A stretch of DNA of 53,885 nucleotides from Bacteroidota bacterium (GCA_003650365.1 QMPA01000002.1:1-53885), one strand, 5' to 3'; numbered from the stretch's first letter, positions 15,809 to 26,530 are shown. Notes: generated by a model from the sequence alone, not told the origin. A program made the numbers and translations.

Positions 15809-16810
15809 CTAAAAAGAGGGTGAACTTATTGCTCTTATGTGTCTTCTCTTTGATTCACTGTAAATACAGAAGTCCCAAGCCAGTGATAACTCATGTGAAC
15901 CACCTGAACCACTCAATTGGGAAACAGTAACATCGTAACTGTAACCAATTCTAAGGTGATTGAAAGTTAAGCCAACCAATGCAATAAATGCATCGGGGTT
16001 CTGGAAATTGTGCCTAAACCATGCGCCAACCACCAGTGGTTTTCTCTTTAGGTAAAGTCCTGCATTCAATTGATGAAAATCACCTTGTTGCATATACAAG
16101 ATATTAGGTTGCAATATAAAATCATCCGGATCGTCGTTTCCCAACATACCCTGGCTGAGGTTAATTGTTACACCACCATGTCCGGTAATTTTCATGGGTA
16201 ATTTTGTATTCGGGTCACCATAAAACGAAAGATTAGGTTGTGTAAGGTGATCTACCGCTACACCAATAAACCATTCGTCGTAATAGCCCATAACCAAACC
16301 TGCTGAAAAATCAACAACGCCAATATTGTCCTTTTCAGGACGTGATTCCATTGTTGGATTATCAATTTCTCCAGTAGTTGGATTAATTTGATCTGCAAAA
16401 ACCAGAATATCCCAATCCAGTTTTTCCTGATAGTACCCACCTCTGACACCAAAACTGATAAGAATGGGATCGCTCACTTTTAGTTTATAGGAATAGAACA
16501 AGGAAGCGGAAGTCCTGGTCAAGGCACCATCGCCTTGCCGGTCACTCATTACCAAAACACCAAAACCGCTATTGATTCCGGGTAAGCTTTGGTCGTAAGC
16601 CACGTTATAGGTAACGTATGCATTTGAAAAATTATGCCATTGATTCCGATAATTTAGCCCGACTCTTCCACATTCAGTAGCACCGGCAAGTGCTGGATTT
16701 AAATACAATGGGTTGGCATAGAACTGCGAAAACTGAGCGTCCTGAGCCTGGCTAATGCCCATTGAAACCATTAATACAAAGAATATTACTATTCGGGAAT
16801 ATCTATACAT
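15809..16810 (-). CDS. PorP/SprF family T9SS outer-membrane protein
   Basis: The protein has a signal peptide (IVIFFVLMVSMGISQA) followed at once by the family hallmark QDAQFSQFYANPLYLNPALAGA. The barrel repeats continue with GLNYRNQW, LPGINSGFGVLVMSDRQGDG, FSAGLVMGYYDEWFIGVAVDHL and LRIGYSYDVTVSQL. PorP/SprF proteins are outer-membrane barrels that associate with T9SS parts or with adhesin export and anchoring. The start is taken as ATG 16810; the GTG two codons upstream (16816) adds only two residues. It probably forms a unit with gldJ. Confidence 0.88.
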   Translation of the reverse strand: MYRYSRIVIFFVLMVSMGISQAQDAQFSQFYANPLYLNPALAGATECGRVGLNYRNQWHNFSNAYVTYNVAYDQSLPGINSGFGVLVMSDRQGDGALTRTSASLFYSYKLKVSDPILISFGVRGGYYQEKLDWDILVFADQINPTTGEIDNPTMESRPEKDNIGVVDFSAGLVMGYYDEWFIGVAVDHLTQPNLSFYGDPNTKLPMKITGHGGVTINLSQGMLGNDDPDDFILQPNILYMQQGDFHQLNAGLYLKRKPLVVGAWFRHNFQNPDAFIALVGLTFNHLRIGYSYDVTVSQLSGSGGSHELSLAWDFCIYSESKRRHIRAISSPSF

Positions 16811-17005
16811 TCGCACCTCTAGCTGGGTTTTGGTTTTGAGTTGACAATATTACGATCTTTTTTTTAACCGTGTTAAATAATAGATAATTTTTTTATTTGT
16901 ATGAATAAGGCCGTTTCTTTGCAAAATAATTAGGGAGTTTGTACGTTAATGTGTCCGAAAGACCTTCGCTTATTGTTATCAATATTGATTCTAATCAAAC
17001 CGACA

Positions 17006-20000
17006 ATGTTACAACGAAAATACCAGGTATTTGTTTTATTCCTTCTTGTTAGTCTGGCAACTTATTCAATCCCATACAGCTTTACAGAGCAAATAAACTG
17101 GAATAGTATCCAAAGATTTGAAATTGAAGAAGGGGTTTATGCCGAACGGATTTCATTTAAAGGGGCATATTATTCCGGTATGCAATCTTTACCATCGTAT
17201 ATAAAAGAGTATCCCATTCATACCGAATCGGCAACACTGAATGTGTTTCTTATGAATACAATCTTTATTCCGGCTACAGCTGCTGAAACGGAAATTCTGA
17301 TGAAATCAACCGCTCCCGACACAACAGTTTCAGTACAATCTACAATTGTTATTTCGCGAAAGGTGCCTTTTGCAAGAGTTGAAATACTACCTATTAAGTG
17401 GAATAGTAAAAAGCAGATTTTTGAAAAACTGCTGTCTTTTGATCTTGTTGTTGAAGTCGAAGACTTTCCCATTGCCGCTTTTACTGAAACAAAGTATGCA
17501 AGCAATTCGGTACTTAATACCGGGAATTGGTTTAAGGTGAAGATTGATAAAAGCGGGATATTCAAAATTACCTATACAGAATTACAAACGATGGGTTTCG
17601 ATGTCTCTTCAAATCCACGACAAATTGCTCTTTTTGGAAATGGGGGAGGGGTATTACCAGAAAAAAATAATGCTTTCAGATACGATGACCTTGTGGAAAA
17701 CCCAATTATTGTTGTGGGAGAAGATGACGGGAGTTTTGATGAAGGCGACTATATTCTGTTTTATGGCGAAGGACCGGTTGTTTGGAAGTACAATACAGCT
17801 ACACATCGTTTCGTCCACCAGAACAATTATTACGATGATTACTCCTATTATTACCTCACAAATTTAGGACATTCGGCAAAACGCATTGAGGAAGCAGTAC
17901 CTCCATCTGATCTTTTCGATATACAAATCGATGATTTTGACGATTACGCCTTTCATGAAATTGATGAAACCAATATTGCCGGAACTGGCAGGGTCTGGTA
18001 TGGGGAAGCTTTTGATTTTAGCAATACCCAGGAGTTTGCCTTCTCCTTTCCAAATATTATTACGCTCTCAAATACGGCTTATTATAAAGGTAGTTTCGCT
18101 GCAAAGTCCTACAGTACCAGCGCATTTAATATATACATAAATGGTGTTTTACTAAAGTCAGTAAATATGCCCAAAATATCGACCAGTAACCGCTACCAAA
18201 TTGGGCAAAAAAAAGATACTGATTTTTCATTTACTCCCAAAAGCGATCAGCTAACAGTCAAGTTGGTTTACCAACGAGCATCTAACAATGCAGTTGGGTA
18301 TCTTGACTATATCGATCTGAATGTGAGACGAAAATTAATCATGGCTGGTAATCAAATGGCTTTTAGAAAAAAATCGATTGCTGAAGCCAATACAGTTGCT
18401 CGTTATGTATTAGGTAATGCCAATACTGGTATTTCAATATGGGATATTACATATCCGCTTAACCCACAAAAAATTAAAACGCAAGCTGCTAACGGAAAAC
18501 TAACTTTTAATGCTGCTGCTGACACCTTGAGACAATTTATTGCTTTTGATGGACAGACTTATCACCAAACGGAATTTGTTGAAAAAATAGAAAATCAAAA
18601 CTTACATGCAGTAAAAAACATAGACTACCTTATCATTTGTCATCCTGATTTTTTGGCTGAGGGAAATCGGATAGGCGAGTTTCATCGTACGCATGATAAC
18701 ATAAGTTACTTTCTCACCACTACCGAAAAAATCTACAATGAGTATTCTTCGGGTTCACAGGATGTAACTGCTCTTCGTGATTTTATAAAAGGCATTTATG
18801 ATCACAGCGATGCCGGCAGGGAATTGAAATATGTGTTGTTGTTTGGTGATGCTTCTTACGATTACAAAGACCGCATGGCTGATAATTCCAATTATGTTCC
18901 CTGTTGGGAAACCATTGAATCTTTGAACATTGTGAATTCCATTGCTACTGATGATTATTTTGGTTATTTAGATGACGGCGAAGGAGTTTCAGATGCTGAC
19001 AAAGTTGATGTTGGCATTGGTCGTTTCGTTGTTGCCTCTCCAGAGGAAGCTACGCTGGCTGTTGATAAATGCATCCATTATGCTACTAATACGGAGTTTG
19101 TGATGCACCCCTGGAGAAATGTCATTACTTTTCTTGCCGATGACGGGGATGCCAACAGACACCTGAAAGATGCAGAAATACTCGCCGGTTTTTTGAATGA
19201 CAACTACGCTGTTTACAATATCGACAAAATTTATGTTGATGCTTATGAGCAAGTTTCGACACCTTCGGGGCAAAGGGCACCGTTGGTTAATAAGGCAGTA
19301 AACGACCGTATCGGTCAGGGTACCATGATTTTAAACTACTCGGGTCATGGTGGCGAAATTGGCATGGGTCACGAACGTTTCCTGACGATTCCCGATATTA
19401 ATTCCTGGACCAATTACGATGCACTATCTGTATTTATTACAGCTACTTGCGAGTTTAGCCGCTATGACGACCCAACAAGGGTGTCGGCTGGCGAACAGGT
19501 TTTTCTTAATGAGAACGGAGGGGGAATTGCACTGTTTTCAACATCAAGGGCTACTTACGCCGGTGCTAATTTGGCACTTAATTTGGCCATTTACGAAAAC
19601 AATATGTTCGAAAAAATAGATGGTGAATACCCATGCTTTGGAGATATTATCCGTAAATCAAAAAAATTGGGAGGAAGTAACGACAAAAAATTCCTACTTC
19701 TCGGTGACCCTGCTCTGCAAATGGCATACACAGAACATACTGCCAAAACAATAAAAATTAATTCGAATATTGTTGTCGAGGATTATCCCGATACAATCCA
19801 GGCATTGTCAATGGTTACCATCGAAGGAATTGTAACCGACGAGAATGATGAGTTGCTTAGCGATTTTAACGGAGTTCTTTATCCGAAAATATTTGATAAA
19901 GCATCACAAATTCAAACATTCGGAGCTGACCCTGGAAGCATTGCAACAACTTTTTATTTGTATAAAAGTTTACTTTTTAATGGGAAAGCCAGTATCGTAA

Positions 20001-20821
20001 ATGGCACATTTGAATTTGAATTTATGATGCCAAAGGACATTGCATATAATTATGGAAACGGTCGAATAAGCTACTATTTAAGGGATGAGCTGACAGACGG
20101 TAATGGTTATACCCAAGACTTTATTATTGGTGGGGTTGATGAAAATGCTACTGAGGACAAAATAGGGCCAGACATTACTTTGTTCATGAACGATACCACT
20201 TTTCTATCAGGTGATCGAACAGATGAAAACCCTGTACTGCTGGCATTTGTTGAAGACGAGAGTGGCATCAATACTACAGGTAATGGAATTGGCCACAATA
20301 TTACAGCAATTATTGATGAAGAGAGTTCGTTAAGCTATAACTTGAATGCGTATTACGAGTCGGAAAGAAACAGTTATAACAAAGGAACTGTTACTTATCC
20401 CTTTAACGATCTTGCAGATGGTGAGCATGTTTTGAGTCTGAAAGTGTGGGATGTTCACAATAACTCATCCATTGCTTATCTTAATTTTTTGGTTACTACT
20501 TCCGAAGAATTGGTGATTGAAAACCTGATGAATTACCCGAATCCGTTTTTATACGAAACTAATTTTGTTTTCGACCACAACCAATCTGGTCAGGAACTGG
20601 ATGTTATTATAGAGGTATATAATTCATCAGGTATGTTGGTTCGTACATTGGAAACGCACATTATACCGGAAGGTTATAAATCGCCACCATTAAGGTGGGA
20701 TGCCCGTACGGATGGTGGTGGTTTAATAGGCCGTGGATTTTATGTTTACCGGCTGATTGTTAAAAAACCAGATGGTGAAACAGCCGAAGCCAGATCGAAA
20801 CTTGTATTTATAAAACACTAA
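17006..20821 (+). CDS. porU: T9SS C25-family signal peptidase/sortase PorU, copy 1
   Basis: This protein of about 1271 residues has a signal peptide (QRKYQVFVLFLLVSLATYS) and a C25 (gingipain-type) peptidase domain: LLFGDASYDYKDRM, ATDDYFGYLDDGEG, VDVGIGRFVV, NYSGHGG with catalytic His781, and FITATCEFSRYDD with Cys815. The C-terminal part has an FlgD-Ig-like segment (NYPNPFLYETNFVF to GRGFYVYRLIV). PorU removes the C-terminal domain of T9SS cargo at the cell surface and attaches cargo to lipopolysaccharide. Start 17006 gives a clean signal peptide; ATG 16949 adds 19 residues. A full-length paralogue follows 76 bp downstream. Confidence 0.9.
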   Translation: MLQRKYQVFVLFLLVSLATYSIPYSFTEQINWNSIQRFEIEEGVYAERISFKGAYYSGMQSLPSYIKEYPIHTESATLNVFLMNTIFIPATAAETEILMKSTAPDTTVSVQSTIVISRKVPFARVEILPIKWNSKKQIFEKLLSFDLVVEVEDFPIAAFTETKYASNSVLNTGNWFKVKIDKSGIFKITYTELQTMGFDVSSNPRQIALFGNGGGVLPEKNNAFRYDDLVENPIIVVGEDDGSFDEGDYILFYGEGPVVWKYNTATHRFVHQNNYYDDYSYYYLTNLGHSAKRIEEAVPPSDLFDIQIDDFDDYAFHEIDETNIAGTGRVWYGEAFDFSNTQEFAFSFPNIITLSNTAYYKGSFAAKSYSTSAFNIYINGVLLKSVNMPKISTSNRYQIGQKKDTDFSFTPKSDQLTVKLVYQRASNNAVGYLDYIDLNVRRKLIMAGNQMAFRKKSIAEANTVARYVLGNANTGISIWDITYPLNPQKIKTQAANGKLTFNAAADTLRQFIAFDGQTYHQTEFVEKIENQNLHAVKNIDYLIICHPDFLAEGNRIGEFHRTHDNISYFLTTTEKIYNEYSSGSQDVTALRDFIKGIYDHSDAGRELKYVLLFGDASYDYKDRMADNSNYVPCWETIESLNIVNSIATDDYFGYLDDGEGVSDADKVDVGIGRFVVASPEEATLAVDKCIHYATNTEFVMHPWRNVITFLADDGDANRHLKDAEILAGFLNDNYAVYNIDKIYVDAYEQVSTPSGQRAPLVNKAVNDRIGQGTMILNYSGHGGEIGMGHERFLTIPDINSWTNYDALSVFITATCEFSRYDDPTRVSAGEQVFLNENGGGIALFSTSRATYAGANLALNLAIYENNMFEKIDGEYPCFGDIIRKSKKLGGSNDKKFLLLGDPALQMAYTEHTAKTIKINSNIVVEDYPDTIQALSMVTIEGIVTDENDELLSDFNGVLYPKIFDKASQIQTFGADPGSIATTFYLYKSLLFNGKASIVNGTFEFEFMMPKDIAYNYGNGRISYYLRDELTDGNGYTQDFIIGGVDENATEDKIGPDITLFMNDTTFLSGDRTDENPVLLAFVEDESGINTTGNGIGHNITAIIDEESSLSYNLNAYYESERNSYNKGTVTYPFNDLADGEHVLSLKVWDVHNNSSIAYLNFLVTTSEELVIENLMNYPNPFLYETNFVFDHNQSGQELDVIIEVYNSSGMLVRTLETHIIPEGYKSPPLRWDARTDGGGLIGRGFYVYRLIVKKPDGETAEARSKLVFIKH

Positions 20822-20897
20822 TGAACCAAGACATCGATTTTTGTGTTTTCTTTGCAAATTGATAGAACGTCTGAGTTAAAGATGAATGTAAATTAGA

Positions 20898-23800
20898 ATG
20901 AACCGGATATTAACTTTTTTCTTGCTGCTTTTTCTTCCTTTGATTTTTATGGGTCAAAAGGAGATTTCTGTGCAATTAAATTGGACGGGTATTCAGTCGC
21001 AACAAACGGTTAAAGGACTGGAAGTAAATAGCCTGGTATTTGACGATGCCACTAACTTATACGATTTCGGTGCACTATCGGTTTACTCATTTTCGCTGCC
21101 TTTGCCCGGAGAGTTTTTAGCATACGAACTCAGTTTGTCCAATATTGTTTCCGATACAATTCCGAAGGAAGAAGCACTGTGCTTGACGGATATGGAGCTG
21201 GTGACCAACAAAATTCAATACAGGATTGTCCCAAATAGTAATAATGTTGAGTTGTTTATCTTACCTTATCAGTTGGCTGATGATGGAAAAACGTATATAA
21301 AATTTCAAGGTTTTGAAGTTTTAGTGGATATTGTCCCGGCCGGGGATTATACCCGGAAAACACCTGTTATTGTTAGTTATACAAATGAATCGGTATTAAA
21401 TACAGGAAGCTGGTTTAAATTGGGCATTGCCGAAACCGGCATCCACAAACTGACTTATACCGATTTGGAAGAAATGGGAATCAATCCCCAACAGTTAGAT
21501 CCTGCCAAATTGGGCATTTTCGGAAATTATGCAGGTATGTTGCCCGAATACAATGGCGACCGTCGGGCTGATGATTTGCAGGAAAATACCATTTTTATTG
21601 CTGGAGTAGAAGATGGGAAATTTGATACCGAGGATTATATTTTGTTTTATGCCAAATCGAGTGTGCACTGGCGATACAATATTTTTACCGGACGTATCGA
21701 TCATTTTAATAACCTGTATGCCGATACAACTTATTACTTCTTTACAACCAATAAAGGAAACAACAAAAGAATTGACACGCTTAGCAGTTCGGGGCAAACC
21801 CCTTCCGAAACCATTGATTCTTATTACGATTTTACAGCCCACGATCGCGATTTGGAAAACCTTATTTACTCGGGAAAAGTATGGTATGGCGAACGCCTGA
21901 CACTGGACACAAGTGAACGAACATTCTCCTTTTCTTTTCCCGGCCTTAAAATCGAACGCCCTGTTTATATGAGTTTTGAAATGGCGATCAGGGCTTTTGA
22001 AAATACTTATTACCGGGTTTTTGTAAACGATGAAATTGTAATCGATTCAACACGGATTCTAAAAACCAGCCCCAATGGTCCTTATGCCAGGCAATCAAAA
22101 AGAAAGGTAACTTTTTTTACCAATAGCGAAAACCTTGAAGTAAAAGTGAAATATTATACTACATCGGGAACTTCAATCGCATGGATTAATTTCATCGAAC
22201 TTAATGTAGAAAAGGAGTTAAATTTTACTGGTGGACAAATGGGATTTCGCGACCCGCATATAGTGGCGGCAGGAAACATCACGCGCTTTAATTTCGACAA
22301 TGCACAAAGTGACGCAATTATTTGGGATATCTCAGATTTTCATAATCCTATCCAGATTGAATATATTACAGATGGTGGCAGCGGCATACATTTTACTTTG
22401 CCCACTGATACCATCCAGGATTTTATCATTTTCGATCCTGAATCATCCTATAGGCCAGTTGTTTTCGAACCGATTGAAAATCAAAATTTGCACGGCATTA
22501 CACAGGCAAAGCTGATTGTAATTAGTCCGGAAATTTTTCTGGAACAAGCCAACCGTTATGCGCAAATACATCGCGATCAGGATGATATGACAGTTTTGGT
22601 TTTAACGCCCGAGCAAATTTATAACGAGTTTTCATCGGGCTCTCAGGATGTTACTGCCATCAGGGATTTTATGCGGATGTTATGGAAAAAAGGAATTTTT
22701 GGTGACGAACCGGCTTATTTAATGTTGTTTGGCGATGGTTCTTACGATTACAAAGACCGTGTTCACCACAACACCAATTTTGTACCAACCTACCAATCGG
22801 ACAAATCATTGATTCACACACAGTCCTACGTAACCGATGACTATTTTGGTTTACTCGATGATAATGAAGGTTTAAATTGTTCAGGTGTTCTTGATATTGG
22901 CATTGGCAGGTTTCCTATTTCTACAGTAGAGCAGGCAGAAATTGCAGTAAACAAACTGGAATACTACTTGGCAAAGAATGCCAATGTAATGCGTGACTGG
23001 CGGAACGATATATGTTTTATTGCTGATGATCAGGATGGTAATCTGCATTTGAAACAAGCCACACAACTGATTGATATTGTCGATACAATGTCGGCTTGGT
23101 TTACTACCAATAAAGTTTTTATAGATGCCTATACCAAAGTATCAATTCCTGATGGTAAAAGATATCCGGAAGTAAATAAGGTAATAAAAAATCAGGTTGA
23201 TAGGGGAGCGCTAATTGTTAATTATACCGGTCACGGTGGGTTAATTGGCTGGGCAGATGAACGTATTCTGGATGTACCCACAATTATGGGATGGGAAAAT
23301 ATAAACAATTTGCCACTTTTTATTACAGCAACCTGCGAGTTCAGTCGTTTTGATGATCCGGAATTTGTTTCGGCTGGTGAACTTACTTTTCTGAACGAAA
23401 AGGGAGGGGCTATTGCTTTACTGACAACAACCCGGCTGGCCTTTGCCGCTGCAAATATCAAAGTAAATCGAGAAATTTACTATCACCTCAGAGAAAAAAT
23501 AAATGGAAATTACCCAAGGCTTGGCGACTTAATTCGATTGGCAAAAGATCCTTCGAGTACCAGTTATCTAAATTTTGTTTTACTTGGCGATCCTGCAATG
23601 CAATTGGTTTTCCCGGAACACAATGTGGTTACCACCAATATTAGCAACAAAGCAAATGGTGAAATTGCCGATACTGTAAATGCCATGTCCGAGCTTACAA
23701 TTCAGGGGGAAATTATTGATTGCTCAGGAAACAAAGTGTCCGATTTTAATGGATATCTATATCCGAAGGTGTTTGATAAGCCAACAAAATATTCAACACT

Positions 23801-24707
23801 TGGAAATGATGTGGGTAGTTATCCGGTAGATTTTAAGCTTTCTGACAAAATATTGTATTCAGGAAAGGTTAGTATAGTTGACGGTAGTTTTGAGTTTACT
23901 GTCCGTATTCCAAAAGATATTTCTTACCAATACGGATTTGGAAAAATTAATTATTATGCACTTGATACTTCACAATTTGTGGATGCCTGGGGAGAATATG
24001 AACAATTGTTAATTGGGGGAATAAATGAAGATGCGGAAATTGATGACGATGGTCCTGAAATAAATCTTTACCTTGATACACATAACTTTAAGCCAGGAAA
24101 TACCACTTCAAGTAAGCCCTTGCTGATTGCCGATTTGTTCGATGAACAAGGTATTCAGACAACAGGGCATAGCTTGGGACGCGATTTATCGTTGGTAATT
24201 GATAGCGATTTTGGGAACTCAAAAATTGTTAACGACTATTTTTCTCCTGACGTTGACACTTATCAGAGTGGCGAAGTAAAATATCAGTTCAATAACCTAA
24301 CAGCAGGATGGCATGTGCTGAGTTTAAAGGCCTGGGATCTGCAAAACAATTCATCGGAAGAGTCGATTGATTTTTATGTTGATGACGATGCTGAAATCTT
24401 ACTCCGGGAGGTGGTGAATTATCCGAATCCGTTTATCAATGAAACAAACTTCGGATTTGTTCACAATAAGAGCGGCGTACAACTTCAAGTTGAAATTAAA
24501 ATTTATGACCTGAATGGAAGATTTGTTGGGATACTAAATGAAACAATCTATTCTTCAGGCTATCAGAGTCAAGCCATCGTCTGGAACGGAAGAAACCAAA
24601 ATGGGGATAAGGTTAATCCCGGACTGTACACCTACCATATTTCGGTTACCGATATGTATGGGAATGTAAGTGTTCAACGACAAAAAATGATAAAGTTGGG
24701 TGAATAA
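20898..24707 (+). CDS. porU: T9SS C25-family sortase PorU, tandem paralogue (copy 2)
   Basis: The 1269-residue protein is collinear with the preceding one: signal peptide (ILTFFLLLFLPLIFMG), SVLNTGSWFKLGIAETGIHK lead-in, LFGDGSYDYKDRV, VTDDYFGLLDDNEG, LDIGIGRFPIS, NYTGHGG (His779) and FITATCEFSRFDD (Cys813), ending in NYPNPFINETNFGFVHN and the GLYTYHISV block. Both dyad residues are kept, so it should be an active cysteine peptidase or transpeptidase. Residues after the His motif differ (LIGWADERIL here, EIGMGHERFL in copy 1), which may alter cargo preference. Its place just before porV suggests it may be the canonical PorU; that is inference. Confidence 0.88.
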   Translation: MNRILTFFLLLFLPLIFMGQKEISVQLNWTGIQSQQTVKGLEVNSLVFDDATNLYDFGALSVYSFSLPLPGEFLAYELSLSNIVSDTIPKEEALCLTDMELVTNKIQYRIVPNSNNVELFILPYQLADDGKTYIKFQGFEVLVDIVPAGDYTRKTPVIVSYTNESVLNTGSWFKLGIAETGIHKLTYTDLEEMGINPQQLDPAKLGIFGNYAGMLPEYNGDRRADDLQENTIFIAGVEDGKFDTEDYILFYAKSSVHWRYNIFTGRIDHFNNLYADTTYYFFTTNKGNNKRIDTLSSSGQTPSETIDSYYDFTAHDRDLENLIYSGKVWYGERLTLDTSERTFSFSFPGLKIERPVYMSFEMAIRAFENTYYRVFVNDEIVIDSTRILKTSPNGPYARQSKRKVTFFTNSENLEVKVKYYTTSGTSIAWINFIELNVEKELNFTGGQMGFRDPHIVAAGNITRFNFDNAQSDAIIWDISDFHNPIQIEYITDGGSGIHFTLPTDTIQDFIIFDPESSYRPVVFEPIENQNLHGITQAKLIVISPEIFLEQANRYAQIHRDQDDMTVLVLTPEQIYNEFSSGSQDVTAIRDFMRMLWKKGIFGDEPAYLMLFGDGSYDYKDRVHHNTNFVPTYQSDKSLIHTQSYVTDDYFGLLDDNEGLNCSGVLDIGIGRFPISTVEQAEIAVNKLEYYLAKNANVMRDWRNDICFIADDQDGNLHLKQATQLIDIVDTMSAWFTTNKVFIDAYTKVSIPDGKRYPEVNKVIKNQVDRGALIVNYTGHGGLIGWADERILDVPTIMGWENINNLPLFITATCEFSRFDDPEFVSAGELTFLNEKGGAIALLTTTRLAFAAANIKVNREIYYHLREKINGNYPRLGDLIRLAKDPSSTSYLNFVLLGDPAMQLVFPEHNVVTTNISNKANGEIADTVNAMSELTIQGEIIDCSGNKVSDFNGYLYPKVFDKPTKYSTLGNDVGSYPVDFKLSDKILYSGKVSIVDGSFEFTVRIPKDISYQYGFGKINYYALDTSQFVDAWGEYEQLLIGGINEDAEIDDDGPEINLYLDTHNFKPGNTTSSKPLLIADLFDEQGIQTTGHSLGRDLSLVIDSDFGNSKIVNDYFSPDVDTYQSGEVKYQFNNLTAGWHVLSLKAWDLQNNSSEESIDFYVDDDAEILLREVVNYPNPFINETNFGFVHNKSGVQLQVEIKIYDLNGRFVGILNETIYSSGYQSQAIVWNGRNQNGDKVNPGLYTYHISVTDMYGNVSVQRQKMIKLGE

Positions 24708-24741
24708 AAATTTCCAAATAATAATACAATAATTAATACGT

Positions 24742-24749
24742 TACTTTTG
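24742..24749 (+). promoter_or_regulatory. Putative -7 box TACTTTTG for porV
   Basis: TACTTTTG (perfect TAnnTTTG) lies 60 bases before the porV ATG and 34 bases after the second porU stop. This suggests porV-ispF has its own promoter. No clear -33 TTTG was found at the usual spacing. Confidence 0.5.
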
Positions 24750-24809
24750 CAAACCTTTTTTGCCAGGTGAATTATTGGCAAATTATTAAGAATAAGAAAA
24801 TAAAACAGA

Positions 24810-26036
24810 ATGAAATTTAAGATTTTCCTTACGGCAACTATTCTCGCATCATTTTTGAGTACCAGTGCACAATACCATAGTCTTGGTGGCCAGGGAGACG
24901 GCCCAAATGTAATCACGACTGCTGTCCCTTTTTTAATGATTGGTCCTGATGCCCGCGCTGGTGGTATGGGCGATGGTGGAGTCGCTACTTCTCCCGATGC
25001 CAACTCGATGCATTGGAATGCTGCTAAATTTGCTTTTATCGACCAAAAATTTGGATTCGCTATTTCTTATACACCCTGGCTGCGTAACCTGGTAAACGAC
25101 ATTAACCTGCTTTATGCTAGCTATTTCAACAGGATTGGAGATATGCAAACCATTGCTTTCAGCTTGCGTTATTTTACGCTGGGAGAAATTACTTTTACAG
25201 ATAATCAGGGACAGGTTCTTGGCATTTTCAAACCCAACGAATATGCCATAGATGGAACTTATGCCCGTAAATTATCCGAGCATTTATCAATTGCTGTTGC
25301 TGCACGTTTTATATATTCGAACCTTACACAGGGACAAACCGTTCAGGGGCAAGAAACAACAGCAGGGATTTCTGCAGCAGCCGATATTGCCATGTACTGG
25401 CAAAAAGATGTAGATTGGTTTAAAACAATGGATGCTGAATTTGCCTGGGGGATAAATATCTCTAATATTGGAAGTAAAATGTCTTATTCGAAAAGTAATA
25501 TCGAAAAAGATTTCATCCCAACTAATTTCAGGGTTGGGCCCCGGCTGACACTTTTAATTGATGACTACAACAAACTTTCATTCAATTTCGATATTAATAA
25601 ATTGCTTGTGCCTACACCTCCTATTTATGCACTTGACTCTTCTGGTAATCCCATACCTGTACCGGGATCGGATAAATATGAAATTGAAAAGGGAATGGAT
25701 CCTGATGTACCGCCAATCGGAGGAATGGTTCAGTCGTGGTACGATGCGCCTTACGGATTTAGTGAAGAAATGAGCGAATTCAATTTCGCGGTTGGAATGG
25801 AATATTGGTATAACGATATTTTTGCCTTGCGTGGCGGTTTCTTTTGGGAAGACAAAAACAAAGGGGCACGCCGTTATGCCACATTAGGCGTAGGACTCAG
25901 GTACAATGTATTTGGTCTTGACTTTTCCTATTTAATACCTGTTTCTTCGGCACAAAACCCATTGCAAAATACCTTGCGTTTTTCATTGATTTTCAACTTT
26001 GGAAATGTAACGCAAAGAGTTGATCCAGAAGGATAA
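24810..26036 (+). CDS. porV: T9SS outer-membrane protein PorV (LptO)
   Basis: The 408-residue protein has a signal peptide (FKIFLTATILASFLSTSA) and the PorV hallmarks TTAVPFLMIGPDARAGGMGD and GVATSPDANSMHWNAAK, followed by a FadL-like barrel sequence ending LRFSLIFNFGNVTQR. PorV is the outer-membrane shuttle that binds folded T9SS cargo as it leaves the translocon and hands it to PorU. It lies directly after the second porU and overlaps ispF by one base (TAATG), implying translational coupling. Confidence 0.94.
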   Translation: MKFKIFLTATILASFLSTSAQYHSLGGQGDGPNVITTAVPFLMIGPDARAGGMGDGGVATSPDANSMHWNAAKFAFIDQKFGFAISYTPWLRNLVNDINLLYASYFNRIGDMQTIAFSLRYFTLGEITFTDNQGQVLGIFKPNEYAIDGTYARKLSEHLSIAVAARFIYSNLTQGQTVQGQETTAGISAAADIAMYWQKDVDWFKTMDAEFAWGINISNIGSKMSYSKSNIEKDFIPTNFRVGPRLTLLIDDYNKLSFNFDINKLLVPTPPIYALDSSGNPIPVPGSDKYEIEKGMDPDVPPIGGMVQSWYDAPYGFSEEMSEFNFAVGMEYWYNDIFALRGGFFWEDKNKGARRYATLGVGLRYNVFGLDFSYLIPVSSAQNPLQNTLRFSLIFNFGNVTQRVDPEG

Positions 26037-26530
26037 TGAACCAATTTAGGATTGGCTTTGGTTACGATGCCCATCAACTTGTTCCCGGCAGGAAATTTAT
26101 AGTCGGGGGCGTTTCCATTCCACATACCAAAGGTGCCATTGGGCATTCAGATGCTGATGTTTTACTGCATGCTATTGCCGATGCTCTATTAGGTGCAGCA
26201 GCCTTGGGCGACATTGGTACACATTTTCCCGATACAGATCCTCGTTTCAAAAATATCGATAGTAAAGTGATTGTTCAACAAGTTGTGTTGCTGTTGCATG
26301 AAAACAACTTCACAGTTGGAAACATCGATACCACGATTGTTTTACAAGAACCAAAAATCAGTCCCTATATTCCTGAAATGAGAAAGCAAATAGCTGCTGT
26401 TCTTGAAATTGATGAATCGGATGTTTCAGTAAAAGCAACTACTACCGAACATATGGGATTTGTTGGACGTGAAGAAGGTGTTGCAGCGTACGCGATTGCG
26501 ATGATTGTAGGGAAGGAAAAGGGGAAATAG
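26036..26530 (+). CDS. ispF: 2-C-methyl-D-erythritol 2,4-cyclodiphosphate synthase
   Basis: The 164-residue protein has all IspF landmarks: FGYDAHQL with metal ligands Asp11 and His13, GHSDADVLLHAIADALLGAAALGDIG written in two blocks around His45, HFPDTDPRFK, and the C-terminal KATTTEHMGFVGREEGVAAYA. The enzyme forms the cyclodiphosphate of the non-mevalonate isoprenoid pathway, in the cytoplasm as a trimer. The start codon shares its A with the porV stop. Repetitive DNA begins immediately after the gene. Confidence 0.96.
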   Translation: MNQFRIGFGYDAHQLVPGRKFIVGGVSIPHTKGAIGHSDADVLLHAIADALLGAAALGDIGTHFPDTDPRFKNIDSKVIVQQVVLLLHENNFTVGNIDTTIVLQEPKISPYIPEMRKQIAAVLEIDESDVSVKATTTEHMGFVGREEGVAAYAIAMIVGKEKGK

